Assembly (NCBI RefSeq): GCF_004965515.1
Contig: NZ_SSHH01000004.1
Coordinates: forward strand, 464,599-528,598
Reading direction: 5' to 3'
Length of the DNA: 64,000 bases
Origin: Alteraurantiacibacter aquimixticola
Lineage (GTDB): Bacteria; Pseudomonadota; Alphaproteobacteria; Sphingomonadales; Sphingomonadaceae
Under the pieces are notes generated by a model. The model worked only from the letters and a program-made list of their open reading frames with translations. It had not been told where the DNA came from and did no database searches. Each line of letters opens with the position of its first letter. The first letter of the stretch is position 1. The translations under genes were made by a program, and so were the position numbers. This document shows, piece by piece, positions 26,444 through 35,121 of the stretch.

Positions 26444-27064
26444 ATGACCAGAATTCCAGCCATCATCCTCAGCGCCACCTCTTTCCTGGCGCTCTCCGCC
26501 TGCGAACTGCGCCGTGATGGCGATGCGCCGGTCGATCCGGAGGCGAACGAGGCACCTGGCGATCCGGCGGTGACGCCCACTGCCGAACCCGAACCGGAAG
26601 AAACGCCCGCCGTTTCGATCATTCGCGATGAAGCGCCGCCCGCCGATGAGCCGGAGCCGGTCGAGCCACTGACGGTGACCGTACCCTTTGCCGATGGCGG
26701 CAATGACATGGATGCGGCGGCGCTGGCCGCCCTACGCGAAGTTCTGGAGAGCGATGCGCTGCGCGAAGGCTGGCCGGTCATTCTGCGCGGCCATACCGAC
26801 AGCTCGGGCAATGACAGCGCGAACCTGCGCGCCTCGCGCTCACGGGCCGAGGCCGTCGCGGCATGGCTGGTGGAACGCGGCGTGGATGACGACCGCATCA
26901 CCGTGATCGCATTCGGCGAGCAGAACCCGATCGCGCCCAATGCAAGGCCCGACGGGTCACCCAATGAAGCAGGTCGTGCGCGCAATCGCCGCGTGGATAT
27001 AGAGATCGCACCGGTCACCTTGCCGCCCGCTGGTGCCGCGAGCGGATCGAACGACGACGCTTGA
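26444..27064 (+). CDS. OmpA-domain lipoprotein
   Basis: A 206-residue lipoprotein with lipobox LSAC, so the acylated cysteine is near residue 18. An acidic, Pro/Glu-rich linker (about 25-75) is followed by an OmpA-type peptidoglycan-binding domain. Motifs are LRGHTDSSGN and RARNRRVDIEI, which hold the diaminopimelate-binding Asp and Arg. It probably tethers the outer membrane to the wall. It lies 41 bases downstream of the antiporter gene, and tRNA-Gly follows. Confidence 0.9.
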   Translation: MTRIPAIILSATSFLALSACELRRDGDAPVDPEANEAPGDPAVTPTAEPEPEETPAVSIIRDEAPPADEPEPVEPLTVTVPFADGGNDMDAAALAALREVLESDALREGWPVILRGHTDSSGNDSANLRASRSRAEAVAAWLVERGVDDDRITVIAFGEQNPIAPNARPDGSPNEAGRARNRRVDIEIAPVTLPPAGAASGSNDDA

Positions 27065-27104
27065 CGAAGGCCCCCGCTCGGTGGCAAGCGGCCATCCGGA
27101 GCGG

Positions 27105-27178
27105 GCGGGTATAGCTTAGTGGTAAAGCCCTAGCCTTCCAAGCTAGTTATGCGGGTTCGATTCCCGCTACCCGCTCCA
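27105..27178 (+). tRNA. tRNA-Gly (TCC)
   Basis: A 74-base cloverleaf with encoded CCA. Acceptor GCGGGTA pairs with TACCCGC, the discriminator is T, and CCA is at 27176-27178. Anticodon stem CTAGC/GCTAG encloses CTTCCAA with anticodon TCC. The T loop is GTTCGATTC in GCGGG-type pairing. It ends five bases before the stop of the convergent histidine kinase gene. Confidence 0.97.
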
Positions 27179-27183
27179 GCCGC

Positions 27184-28545
27184 TCACTTGCCCCCATTAT
27201 TCGCGAAAGTCAGGCGTGCGACGAGGCCGCCCTCTTTCGACGTTAGCTCGAACTCGCAGCCGAGGTCGGCGCAGATTTCGCGCGCGATGGCGAGACCCAG
27301 GCCAGAGCCGGGGGTCGCGGGATCGAAGCGGGTGCCGATGTCGCAGGCGCGCGCGATCTGTTCTTCGGTCATGCCGGGCCCGTCATCGGCAATGGTGATC
27401 GTCACCGCTCCAGCCGGGTCGCGCGTGTAGGACAGCTGCACCTCTTCCCTCGCCCATTTGCCCGCATTGTCGAGCAGGATGGACAGGAGCTCGGACAGGA
27501 CGACCGGATCGACAGGCAGGGATATCTCCCCTGCATTCGTCGGCGCGGTGAAGCGGATGTCGGGATGCAGGCGTGTCATCGCTTGCAGGATCGGCCGCGC
27601 GAGGGTCGGAAGGACGGACATGCTGCCCGGCAATTTCGCCATTGCGGCTGAGCGGGCGCGGGCCAGTTGGTAGTCGATCTGCTGCTGCATCCGTTCCGAC
27701 TGTTCCAGCAGGACGCGCGCGGAATCGGCGCATTGGGAATTCTCTGAAAGACGCTCCGCCTCGTCGGTGACCACGGCGAGCGGGGTGCGCAGTGAATGGG
27801 CGAGGTTGCCCGCCTGCACCTTGCCGCGCTCCACCAGCGCGCTCGTCTGCGCGATATAGGCGTTGAGGTCGCTTACCAGCGGCGTGATCTCCGCCGGATA
27901 GCTGCCCTCCAGCCGGCTTGCCGAACCACCGCGCAGCCGGTTGATCGCAATGCCCAGCCGGTTGAGCGGACGCAGGCCGAAGGAGATGATCGCAAGGCCC
28001 GTTGCCAGCAACAGCCCCGCCAGTGCGACCAACCACACCGTCAGCTCACGCGTGAAGGAGGCGATCGCGTTGTCGAGCTCGCTCTGATCGGTGGCGATGA
28101 CGATGTGGACCTCCTCGCCCGCCGGCCCTTCCTCGATCATGCCATAGGTGATGGCGGGGCCCGTCGGACCATCCTCGACTACATGGGCGATATCGGGCGA
28201 ATGGGCGACGCGCTGGTCCAGCTCGCCGCGGGTCATGCTTTCCGACTTGAGCGTTGTGCGATCGGGAATGCTGACCTGCCAGTAAAAGCCCGACAGCGGC
28301 ACTTCATAGCGCGGGTCGGACAGTGGGCGGCTGAGCATCGGAACGCCGTCGGGACCGATTTCGGTCAGCCGCGCCAGCTCGCGCACATGAACTTCCAGCT
28401 CCTCATGATAGCTCTCCTCGATGTGGCGGGAGAAGACCTGCGTGGCGGTGAACCAGATGCCGAGGATGCCCAGGCTCACCCACAGGCCGATCGCCAGCAT
28501 GAAGCGCAGCCGCAAGCTGCCGAACGGGGGGAGCGGGCGGCTCAT
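27184..28545 (-). CDS. sensor histidine kinase of a two-component system
   Basis: A 453-residue inner-membrane kinase. Two hydrophobic helices (about 15-35 and 168-190) flank a periplasmic sensor domain of about 130 residues. A HAMP-like linker then leads to the dimerisation H box, AHSLRTPL with His250, and a HATPase_c domain with LLDNAGKWA, DDGPGM and GSGLGLAIA. The arrangement is PhoQ/QseC-like. The start overlaps the response regulator stop (ATGA), so the two are co-translated. The signal is unknown; the divergent RND efflux operon is the likely target. Confidence 0.93.
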   Translation of the reverse strand: MSRPLPPFGSLRLRFMLAIGLWVSLGILGIWFTATQVFSRHIEESYHEELEVHVRELARLTEIGPDGVPMLSRPLSDPRYEVPLSGFYWQVSIPDRTTLKSESMTRGELDQRVAHSPDIAHVVEDGPTGPAITYGMIEEGPAGEEVHIVIATDQSELDNAIASFTRELTVWLVALAGLLLATGLAIISFGLRPLNRLGIAINRLRGGSASRLEGSYPAEITPLVSDLNAYIAQTSALVERGKVQAGNLAHSLRTPLAVVTDEAERLSENSQCADSARVLLEQSERMQQQIDYQLARARSAAMAKLPGSMSVLPTLARPILQAMTRLHPDIRFTAPTNAGEISLPVDPVVLSELLSILLDNAGKWAREEVQLSYTRDPAGAVTITIADDGPGMTEEQIARACDIGTRFDPATPGSGLGLAIAREICADLGCEFELTSKEGGLVARLTFANNGGK

Positions 28546-29198
28546 GGCTCCAGCCTGTAACCGAGGCCGCGCTGCGTGGTGATACGCTCGCGCCCGATCT
28601 TGCGGCGCAACCGGCCGACCAGCACCTCGACCGTGTTGAGTTCGCGCTCCGCCTCGAGGTCGTAGAGGTCTTCAAGGATATCCGCTTGCGACAGCACCTG
28701 CCCCGCGCGGCGCATGAAGAGGTGCAGCAGGGCGAATTCCTTGCGGCTGAGTGCCAGCGGCTCGCCATCGTCTTCGGCGATATGGGTAACGGGATCGAGC
28801 GAGAGCGAGCCGACGCGCAGCACGCTTTCGCGCTTGCCCATATGGCGGCGGAACTGGGCGTTGAGGCGGGCCTGCAATTCCTCGAACCGCACGGGTTTGA
28901 CCACGAAGTCGTCGGCGCCGGCATTGAGGCCCTCCACCTTGTCCTGCCAGCTCCCGCGTGCTGTCAGGATTAGGATCGGGCAATCGACTCCTTTGGCGCG
29001 CCACTGCCGTAGCAGGTCGATGCCGTTCCCATCGGGCAGGCCGAGATCGAGCACCACGGCGGCCATCTTGTCCAGATCGGGCCAGTCCTCCGCCTCCTCG
29101 CGCGTGGTGGCAAGATCGACGGCGTAATCGGCGCTGCGCAGGCGATCGCTCAGCCGGCGGCCGAGTTCGGGATCGTCTTCTACCAGCAGCAAGCGCAT
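28542..29198 (-). CDS. OmpR/PhoB-family response regulator
   Basis: A 218-residue regulator. The receiver domain has the acidic pair in LLVEDDPEL (8-9), phosphoacceptor Asp51 in VVLDLGLPDG, and the lysine in DDFVVKPVRF. The C-terminal winged helix includes ELNTVEVLVGRLRRKIG and ends TQRGLGYRLEP, typical of OmpR/PhoB regulators. The start at 29198 is the only ATG matching the family N-terminus (MRLLLVED). It is transcribed away from the RND operon across a 111-base divergent region containing repeat candidates for its own site. Confidence 0.95.
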   Translation of the reverse strand: MRLLLVEDDPELGRRLSDRLRSADYAVDLATTREEAEDWPDLDKMAAVVLDLGLPDGNGIDLLRQWRAKGVDCPILILTARGSWQDKVEGLNAGADDFVVKPVRFEELQARLNAQFRRHMGKRESVLRVGSLSLDPVTHIAEDDGEPLALSRKEFALLHLFMRRAGQVLSQADILEDLYDLEAERELNTVEVLVGRLRRKIGRERITTQRGLGYRLEP

Positions 29199-29245
29199 GG
29201 TTCGCCTTAGCAAATGGAGGGTCAGGAGCGTCCTGATGCAGGGTG

Positions 29246-29285
29246 AAACTGACAAGAAGCTGGCAAACTGACAAGTTGTTGTCAG
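29246..29285. promoter_or_regulatory. direct repeat and dyad in the divergent RR/RND promoter region
   Basis: AAACTGACAAG occurs at 29246-29256 and again at 29265-29275, a 19-base period. The second copy overlaps an inverted repeat CTGACAA (29268-29274) / TTGTCAG (29279-29285). The position between the response regulator and the efflux operon suggests an operator. Binding by this regulator is an inference. Confidence 0.5.
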
Positions 29286-29309
29286 CTTGAGGGCGCATCT
29301 TTCCAGCCC

Positions 29310-30398
29310 ATGACGATGCGACCCCATGCCTTGCTGGCCCCCGGCCTCCTGCTGCTCGGCCTTGCCGCCTGTTCGGGTGGCGAGGAAACGACCGTTCCCG
29401 CCGGTGAAGAGGCTGGACCGGACTTGTCGGGCCTTGCCATCGAGACTGCCGAAGCGCGGGCGACTCAGGGCGTGCCGCTCGGAACGGTGCCCGGGCAAGT
29501 CTCGCTTCCCCCCGAAGCGCGCGTGGCGGTGACCCCGCCTTTCCCCGGCGCGGCGATCCGCGTCTATGTGATCGAGGGGCAGGCCGTGTCCCGCGGCGCT
29601 CCGCTGGCGCTGGTTCGCGCGGCTGAGCCGGTCAGCATCTCCGCCGACCTCGCCCGTGCCCGCTCGCAAGTGGGGCTGGCAGAGGCGCGCTCCACCCGGA
29701 TGGAACAGCTCGCCAGCGAAGGAATTATCGCGCAGGCCCGCGCGGACGAGGCCGCCGCCGAGTTGCAGCAGGCCCGCGCCACTCTGGCTGAGGCGCAGCG
29801 CATGGCCGCCATCTCCGGCACCGGTCCCGATGGCTCGATGACCTTGCGCTCCCCCATTTCAGGCCGAGTGGCCCATGTCGGCGTCGAGACCGGCGGTCCG
29901 GTCGATGGCATGGAGGCACCCTTCGTGATCGAAGCGGGCGGCCCCTTCCGGATCGACCTGCAATTGCCCGAGAGGCTGGCGCGGCAGGTCCGCCCCGGCA
30001 TGGCAGTGGAAGTGCAGCTGCCGACTGGCGTCGACGGGCAGACCATGCCGGTGGGCGGGCAAATCCTCTCGGTCGCTCCCTCCATCGACCCGCAGACCCG
30101 CTCAGTCATGGCCAAGGCCAGTATTGGCGCGGCACCGGGGCTCGTCTCGGGCCAGAACGTGATGGTCACGATCAGCGGCAGCGGTGACGGTACCGGCGTT
30201 TCAGTTCCCTCCACGGCTGTGACGCGCATTGGCGGGGAGGATCATGTCTTCGTCCGCCATGGCGAGAGCTTCATGCCCCGCGCCGTGCAGGTCGTAGCCA
30301 ATGCGGGCGGCGAGGCGGTGATCGCCGAAGGGCTTGTCGCGGGCGAGGTGGTTGCCACCAGCGCCATCACCGAGCTCAAGGCCGCTTCGGCGGAGTAG
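29310..30398 (+). CDS. RND efflux periplasmic adaptor (membrane-fusion protein), lipoprotein
   Basis: A 362-residue adaptor linking the inner-membrane RND pump to the outer-membrane channel. It has a signal with lipobox LAAC (cysteine near residue 21), split biotinyl-lipoyl-like halves (IEGQAVSRGAPLALV and LRSPISGRVAHVGV), a helical hairpin in between (about 110-170), and a beta-barrel with LPERLARQVRPGM. No His-rich or Met-rich metal-binding N-terminus is seen, unlike CusB. The gene is first of a three-gene operon; the RND gene starts seven bases after its stop. Confidence 0.93.
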   Translation: MTMRPHALLAPGLLLLGLAACSGGEETTVPAGEEAGPDLSGLAIETAEARATQGVPLGTVPGQVSLPPEARVAVTPPFPGAAIRVYVIEGQAVSRGAPLALVRAAEPVSISADLARARSQVGLAEARSTRMEQLASEGIIAQARADEAAAELQQARATLAEAQRMAAISGTGPDGSMTLRSPISGRVAHVGVETGGPVDGMEAPFVIEAGGPFRIDLQLPERLARQVRPGMAVEVQLPTGVDGQTMPVGGQILSVAPSIDPQTRSVMAKASIGAAPGLVSGQNVMVTISGSGDGTGVSVPSTAVTRIGGEDHVFVRHGESFMPRAVQVVANAGGEAVIAEGLVAGEVVATSAITELKAASAE

Positions 30399-30404
30399 GG
30401 CGGC

Positions 30405-33400
30405 ATGCTGCGCATCCTTATCGAAAAGGCGCTGTCGCTGCGCCTTGGCGTCATCGCCCTGGCGGTGCTCCTCGCAGGCCTTGGCGCATGGTCCTTCGCG
30501 CGGCTGCCCATTGATGCCTTTCCGGACATCAGCTCGACCCAGGTAAAGATCATCCTGCGCGCGCCGGGCATGACGCCCGAGGAAGTGGAAAGCCGCGTCA
30601 TCACGCCGATCGAGATGGAAATGCTCGGCATTCCCGACCAGACGGTGCTGCGCTCGGTCGCCAAATACGCGATTGCCGATGTCACCATCGACTTCGCCGA
30701 CGGGACCGACATCTACTGGGCGCGCACCCAGGTGGCGGAGCGGCTGAATTCGGTGATGGGCGACCTGCCCGAAACGGTGGAAGGCGGCATGGCGCCGATC
30801 TCCACCCCGCTATCCGACATGTACATGTTCACGCTCGAAGGGCCGCAGGACCTTGCCGAAAAGCGTCGCGTGCTCGACTGGATCATCCGGCCTGCATTGC
30901 GCACTGTTCCGGGTGTTGCGGACGTCAACGCGCTGGGCGGTTTCGTCGAAACCTTCGAGGTCGCGCCCGATAATGGCGCGCTGGCGGCGGCCGGCCTCTC
31001 GACCGCGGATCTCGCCGCAGCGATAGAGGCGGACAACCGCAATGACGGTGCGGGCCGCCTGACCACGGGCGAGGAAGCGCTGATCGTCCGTTCGACCGGA
31101 GCGATTGCCACGCTGGATGACCTCTCCAACACCGTGGTGCGCACCGATGGCGGCGCAGTGATCCGGCTGGGCGACGTGGCCGATGTGCGCAGCGGCAGCC
31201 TCACCCGCTATGGCGCGGTGACGCGCAACGGCACGGGCGAGGCGGTGGAAGGTCTCGTCATAGGATTGCGCGGCGCGGATGCCTCGCAAGTCGTCGCCGG
31301 TGTGGTTGAACGGCTGGACGAGATCGCGCCGAGCTTGCCCGAAGGTATGGAAGTCGAGGTCTTCTATGACCGGTCCGACCTGATTTCCCGCGCCGTGGGA
31401 ACGGTGGAAAGGGCGCTGCTGGAGGCGACCGTGCTCGTCGTCATCCTGCTGCTGCTCTTCCTCGGCGACTTCCGCGCCTCGGTGATCGTCGCGCTGGCGC
31501 TGCCCATGGCGGCGCTGCTGACCTTCATTTTCATGCGCGCGATCGGTCTTACCGCGAACCTGATGAGCCTCGGCGGCCTCGCCATTGCCGTCGGCATGCT
31601 GGTCGATGGTGCGGTGGTGGTGGTCGAGAATGTAGTCGAGCGCCTGTCCGACCCGGCGCACAAGGCGGGCAGCAAGTTGCGCAATGTCGCCGCCGCCACG
31701 ATCGAAGTGGCGAAGCCGGTGGCGTCGGGTCTTGCCATCATCGCCATCGTCTTCCTGCCGCTGCTCACGCTGGAGGGGCTGGAAGGCAAGCTTTTCTCCC
31801 CCGTCGCGCTGACCATCGTGCTGTCGCTGCTTTCCGCCCTGCTGCTCTCGCTGACGCTGATCCCGGTGGTCGCGCTCTATCTGCTCAAGGTGAAGGAGGG
31901 CGAGCACGAGCCATGGCTGATGCGCCAGCTTTCCCCGCGCTATTCGCGGCTGCTGGCGGGCGCTTTTGCGAGGAAGAGGCTGGTCTTTGCCATTGCCGCC
32001 GTCTCGCTGGTGGCGACGGGGTTCGCCTATACGATGACGGGCAAGACTTTCCTGCCGGTGATGGATGAAGGCTCGGTGGTGATGCAGCTCGCCAAGCTGC
32101 CCTCGGTCTCGCTGGAGCACTCGGTCGAAGGCGACCTCGCCATCGAGCGCGCGATCATGGAGGACGTGCCGGAAGTTGAGGCGATCATCGCCCGCGTCGG
32201 TTCGGACGAGATCGGCCTCGATCCGATGGGCCTCAATGAAAGCGATGCCTTCCTGCAATTGAAACCGCGCGACGAATGGCGCGTGGCGGACAAGGAATGG
32301 CTGGTCGACCAGTTGCGCGGCGTTCTCGAGCGCTTCCCCGGTATCGAGCCGAGCTTCACCCAGCCGATCGACATGCGCACGTCCGAAATGCTCACTGGCG
32401 CGCGCGGAGACCTCGCGCTCAAGCTCTTCGGCAGCGATCTCGACGAACTCTCGCGGTTGGCGGGCGAGATTCAGGCGCGGCTGGAGACGATCGAGGGTAC
32501 GAGCGAGGCGATGACCGTCGCCAATGACACGGTCGATTACATGCAGCTCGATATCGACCGGGTGGCGGCGGGCCGGCTCGGCATGCCGGTGACCGAATTG
32601 CAGGACATGATGCGTGCGCAGGTCGAAGGCATGCGCGCGGGCGTGGTTGCCGAGGGCAATCGCCGCATTCCCATCGTGGTGAGAGGCGAGGGGCGCATGG
32701 CCGATACGCCGCAAGCCTTTGCCGACCAGCTCTACCAATCGCCGTCGGGCCAACTGGTGCGCGCCAGCGATGTCGCCGGCGTGTCTCTGACCGCGGGGCC
32801 GGTGAAGCTGGAGCACGAAAACGGCTCGCGCTTCGCCCTCGTGCAGGCCTTCGTGACGGGCCGCGACCTTGTCGGCTATGTCGAGGAAGCGCGCGCCGAT
32901 ATTGCCGAAAACGTTCCGCTTCCGGCGGGCTATCGCCTCGAATGGGGCGGTCAGTTCGAGAATCAGCAACGCGCCAGTGCGAGGCTGGGGATCGTCCTGC
33001 CGGTCAGCGTGCTGCTGATCTTCGCCATCCTCTATTTCACCCTGCAGAGCCTGCGCGCCTCGGTGCTGATCCTGCTCAACATCCCCTTCGCCATGGTCGG
33101 CGGGATGATCGCGCTGGCATTGTCGGGGGAGTATCTTTCGGTTCCCGCCTCGGTCGGCTTCATCGCCCTGTTCGGCATTGCGGTGCTCAACGGGCTGGTG
33201 ATGGTGACCTATATCCGCCAGCTGCGCGAGAAGGGCCTAACGCTGGCCGAAGCGGTTCGACAGGGGGCAGAGCGTCGACTGAGGCCGGTGCTGATGACCG
33301 CCAGCATTGCCGCCTTCGGCCTTGTCCCGCTGCTCTTCGCAACCGGGCCTGGGTCGGAGATCCAGAAGCCGCTCGCCATCGTGGTTGTCGGCGGGCTGGT

Positions 33401-33509
33401 TTCGGCGACGCTTCTCACGCTCATCCTGCTGCCCATCCTCTACGAACGTTTCGGCGAGGGGAAGGCGGATCGCGAGAAGCACCGCGTGGAAGGGGAGGGC
33501 TTCGTATGA
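30405..33509 (+). CDS. RND efflux permease, heavy-metal-efflux (CusA/CzcA) type
   Basis: A 1034-residue proton-driven inner-membrane pump with the usual twelve-helix, two-porter-loop plan. The helix-4 proton-relay region reads VDGAVVVVEN with Asp401, which matches the HME subgroup better than the HAE drug pumps (usually VDDAI). The N-terminus RLPIDAFPDISSTQVKI is also HME-like. The metal or other substrate cannot be assigned from this sequence. It overlaps the TolC-like gene by four bases (ATGA) and lies in an operon divergent from a two-component system. Confidence 0.93.
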   Translation: MLRILIEKALSLRLGVIALAVLLAGLGAWSFARLPIDAFPDISSTQVKIILRAPGMTPEEVESRVITPIEMEMLGIPDQTVLRSVAKYAIADVTIDFADGTDIYWARTQVAERLNSVMGDLPETVEGGMAPISTPLSDMYMFTLEGPQDLAEKRRVLDWIIRPALRTVPGVADVNALGGFVETFEVAPDNGALAAAGLSTADLAAAIEADNRNDGAGRLTTGEEALIVRSTGAIATLDDLSNTVVRTDGGAVIRLGDVADVRSGSLTRYGAVTRNGTGEAVEGLVIGLRGADASQVVAGVVERLDEIAPSLPEGMEVEVFYDRSDLISRAVGTVERALLEATVLVVILLLLFLGDFRASVIVALALPMAALLTFIFMRAIGLTANLMSLGGLAIAVGMLVDGAVVVVENVVERLSDPAHKAGSKLRNVAAATIEVAKPVASGLAIIAIVFLPLLTLEGLEGKLFSPVALTIVLSLLSALLLSLTLIPVVALYLLKVKEGEHEPWLMRQLSPRYSRLLAGAFARKRLVFAIAAVSLVATGFAYTMTGKTFLPVMDEGSVVMQLAKLPSVSLEHSVEGDLAIERAIMEDVPEVEAIIARVGSDEIGLDPMGLNESDAFLQLKPRDEWRVADKEWLVDQLRGVLERFPGIEPSFTQPIDMRTSEMLTGARGDLALKLFGSDLDELSRLAGEIQARLETIEGTSEAMTVANDTVDYMQLDIDRVAAGRLGMPVTELQDMMRAQVEGMRAGVVAEGNRRIPIVVRGEGRMADTPQAFADQLYQSPSGQLVRASDVAGVSLTAGPVKLEHENGSRFALVQAFVTGRDLVGYVEEARADIAENVPLPAGYRLEWGGQFENQQRASARLGIVLPVSVLLIFAILYFTLQSLRASVLILLNIPFAMVGGMIALALSGEYLSVPASVGFIALFGIAVLNGLVMVTYIRQLREKGLTLAEAVRQGAERRLRPVLMTASIAAFGLVPLLFATGPGSEIQKPLAIVVVGGLVSATLLTLILLPILYERFGEGKADREKHRVEGEGFV

Positions 33510-34729
33510 GGAAGCTCGCCCTCTCGCCCCTCCTGCTTGCCCTTGCCGCACCCGTGGCCGCCGAACCCGGCCTGCCGGACGAAGCATCGGTGGCCGGCGC
33601 GCTGGATGCACACCCTTCCGTCTTGGCGGCGCGCGAGCGGGTCGGTGCTGCGCGGGCCGGGGCCGATGCGCGCGCTGTGGGGCCGCATGAGCTGACCTTC
33701 ACCGGCAGCTACACGCGCCGCAATATCGACCTCGAGGGCGATTTCGACGAATTCGACGCGCAGCTGACCCGTGCTTTCCGCCTTCCCGGCAAGGCACGGC
33801 TCGATCGCGCGATCGGTACGCACCAGGTCGATGCGGCGGAGAACATGGCCGAGGATGCGCGGCACCAGGCTGCCCTGATCCTCGCCCGGCATTGGTGGGA
33901 CTGGCTGGAGGCTTCCGCCGCCGCGCGGGTGGATGAGCGTGCGGTCGCCAATTACCGGTCGGCACTCAATGCCGTTCGCCGGCGGGAGGAGCTGGGCGAT
34001 GCCTCGCTGCTGGAAGTCGACCAGGCGGAAGCGGCGCTGGGTTCCGCGCGCGTGCTGGCCGAGCAATCGGCAGGCGAGGCGCAGGTCGCCCGCTCAAGGC
34101 TGCAGACGCATTTCCCCTCGCTCGCCATTCCGGTGGAAGCGCCCGAAGTCCCTGCGCCCGATGCCGAACCGGATTCGCTCGACCGCTATCGTGACCTCGT
34201 GATCGCCAATAGCCACGAGATTGCCGCTGCCGAAGCACAGGCGCGCGCCATGGGTTCCTATGCCGAGCGCACGCGGATGGATCGCATTGCCGACCCCTCC
34301 TTCGGAGTGCGGCTGTTCTCCGAACGCAGCGGGGCTGAGCGCGGCGCGGGTCTCGTCTTCTCCATCCCGCTCGGCGGCAGGCATCGCGGCGCGCTGGCGG
34401 ACCAGGCTGCGGCGGAGGCTGGCGCGGCTTCGGCCGATGCCGCCCTGGCCCGCTTCACCGTCCTCGAAACCGCCGAAACCGACCTCGCCGAAGCGCGCCT
34501 GCGCCTGTCATCCTGGCAGCGCGCGCGCGAGGCGCTGGATGCGCAAATGTCTGCCCTGCTGCGGCAACGGCGCGGTCACGAACTCGGCGAGATCGACCTC
34601 GCCGACCTGCTTCTGGCGGAACGGATGACGCATGAGTCCTTCCGCACCGAAGCCGTTGCCCGCGCGGCGGCCCAGCGCGCGGTCACGCAACTGCGTATCG
34701 ACAGCCACGAACTCTGGCTGGCCGACTAG
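33506..34729 (+). CDS. TolC-family outer-membrane efflux channel
   Basis: A 407-residue outer-membrane factor with a signal peptide ending near AAEPG. Two OEP repeats are visible as long alpha-helical, Ala/Glu/Arg-rich stretches (about 75-210 and 260-400). It completes the tripartite system with the upstream adaptor and pump. ATG 33506 overlaps the pump's stop; the open frame extends far upstream in another frame of the pump gene and is not real there. At 407 residues it is slightly short for TolC but normal for CusC/CzcC-like members. Confidence 0.9.
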   Translation: MRKLALSPLLLALAAPVAAEPGLPDEASVAGALDAHPSVLAARERVGAARAGADARAVGPHELTFTGSYTRRNIDLEGDFDEFDAQLTRAFRLPGKARLDRAIGTHQVDAAENMAEDARHQAALILARHWWDWLEASAAARVDERAVANYRSALNAVRRREELGDASLLEVDQAEAALGSARVLAEQSAGEAQVARSRLQTHFPSLAIPVEAPEVPAPDAEPDSLDRYRDLVIANSHEIAAAEAQARAMGSYAERTRMDRIADPSFGVRLFSERSGAERGAGLVFSIPLGGRHRGALADQAAAEAGAASADAALARFTVLETAETDLAEARLRLSSWQRAREALDAQMSALLRQRRGHELGEIDLADLLLAERMTHESFRTEAVARAAAQRAVTQLRIDSHELWLAD

Positions 34730-34737
34730 CGCTCGCC

Positions 34738-35121
34738 TCAGGGCTTGAACCGCGCCCCGCGAATATGGGTGAAGCGGTCGTGCACAGGATCGACCTCATA
34801 CATGGCGATGGTCTCGACCACCCGCTTGTCGCCTGCTTTCGTCGGCCAGATTTCGAAGTCGAGCCAGTCCTTGAATGTCTCGAAAGTGGTCCGGCAATGC
34901 ATGGCGATGCGCGTGGGGGTGACGATCACGTCCAGCGGCTCGACCACCTCGGTGATATGCGCCTTCACCTCGCGATAGAAAGCGAAGATGCTTTCGCGCC
35001 CCTCGATCCGCTTCGCCGATCCCAGTTCGAACACCACGTCATCGGCGTAGAAGCGGGTAAATCCCTCGAAATCATTGCCGTTGAATGCAGCGATATAAGC
35101 GTGGAAATTTTCCTCGGTCAT
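34738..35121 (-). CDS. SnoaL/NTF2-like protein
   Basis: A 127-residue cone-shaped alpha+beta-barrel protein of the nuclear transport factor 2 superfamily. The N-terminal helix HAYIAAFNGNDFEGFTRFYADDVVF and the later CRTTFETFKDWLDFEIW strands are typical. Members range from polyketide cyclases to isomerases, so no reaction is assigned. Its start overlaps the panC stop (ATGA), and it is therefore the second gene of a panC operon. It is convergent with the TolC-like gene, eight bases apart. Confidence 0.85.
   Translation of the reverse strand: MTEENFHAYIAAFNGNDFEGFTRFYADDVVFELGSAKRIEGRESIFAFYREVKAHITEVVEPLDVIVTPTRIAMHCRTTFETFKDWLDFEIWPTKAGDKRVVETIAMYEVDPVHDRFTHIRGARFKP

Noticed and set aside
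30810-32969. A 719-codon minus-strand frame across the RND pump
   Set aside because: It is a shadow of the pump gene; the composition is His/Arg-rich and there is no ribosome-binding site or family motif.
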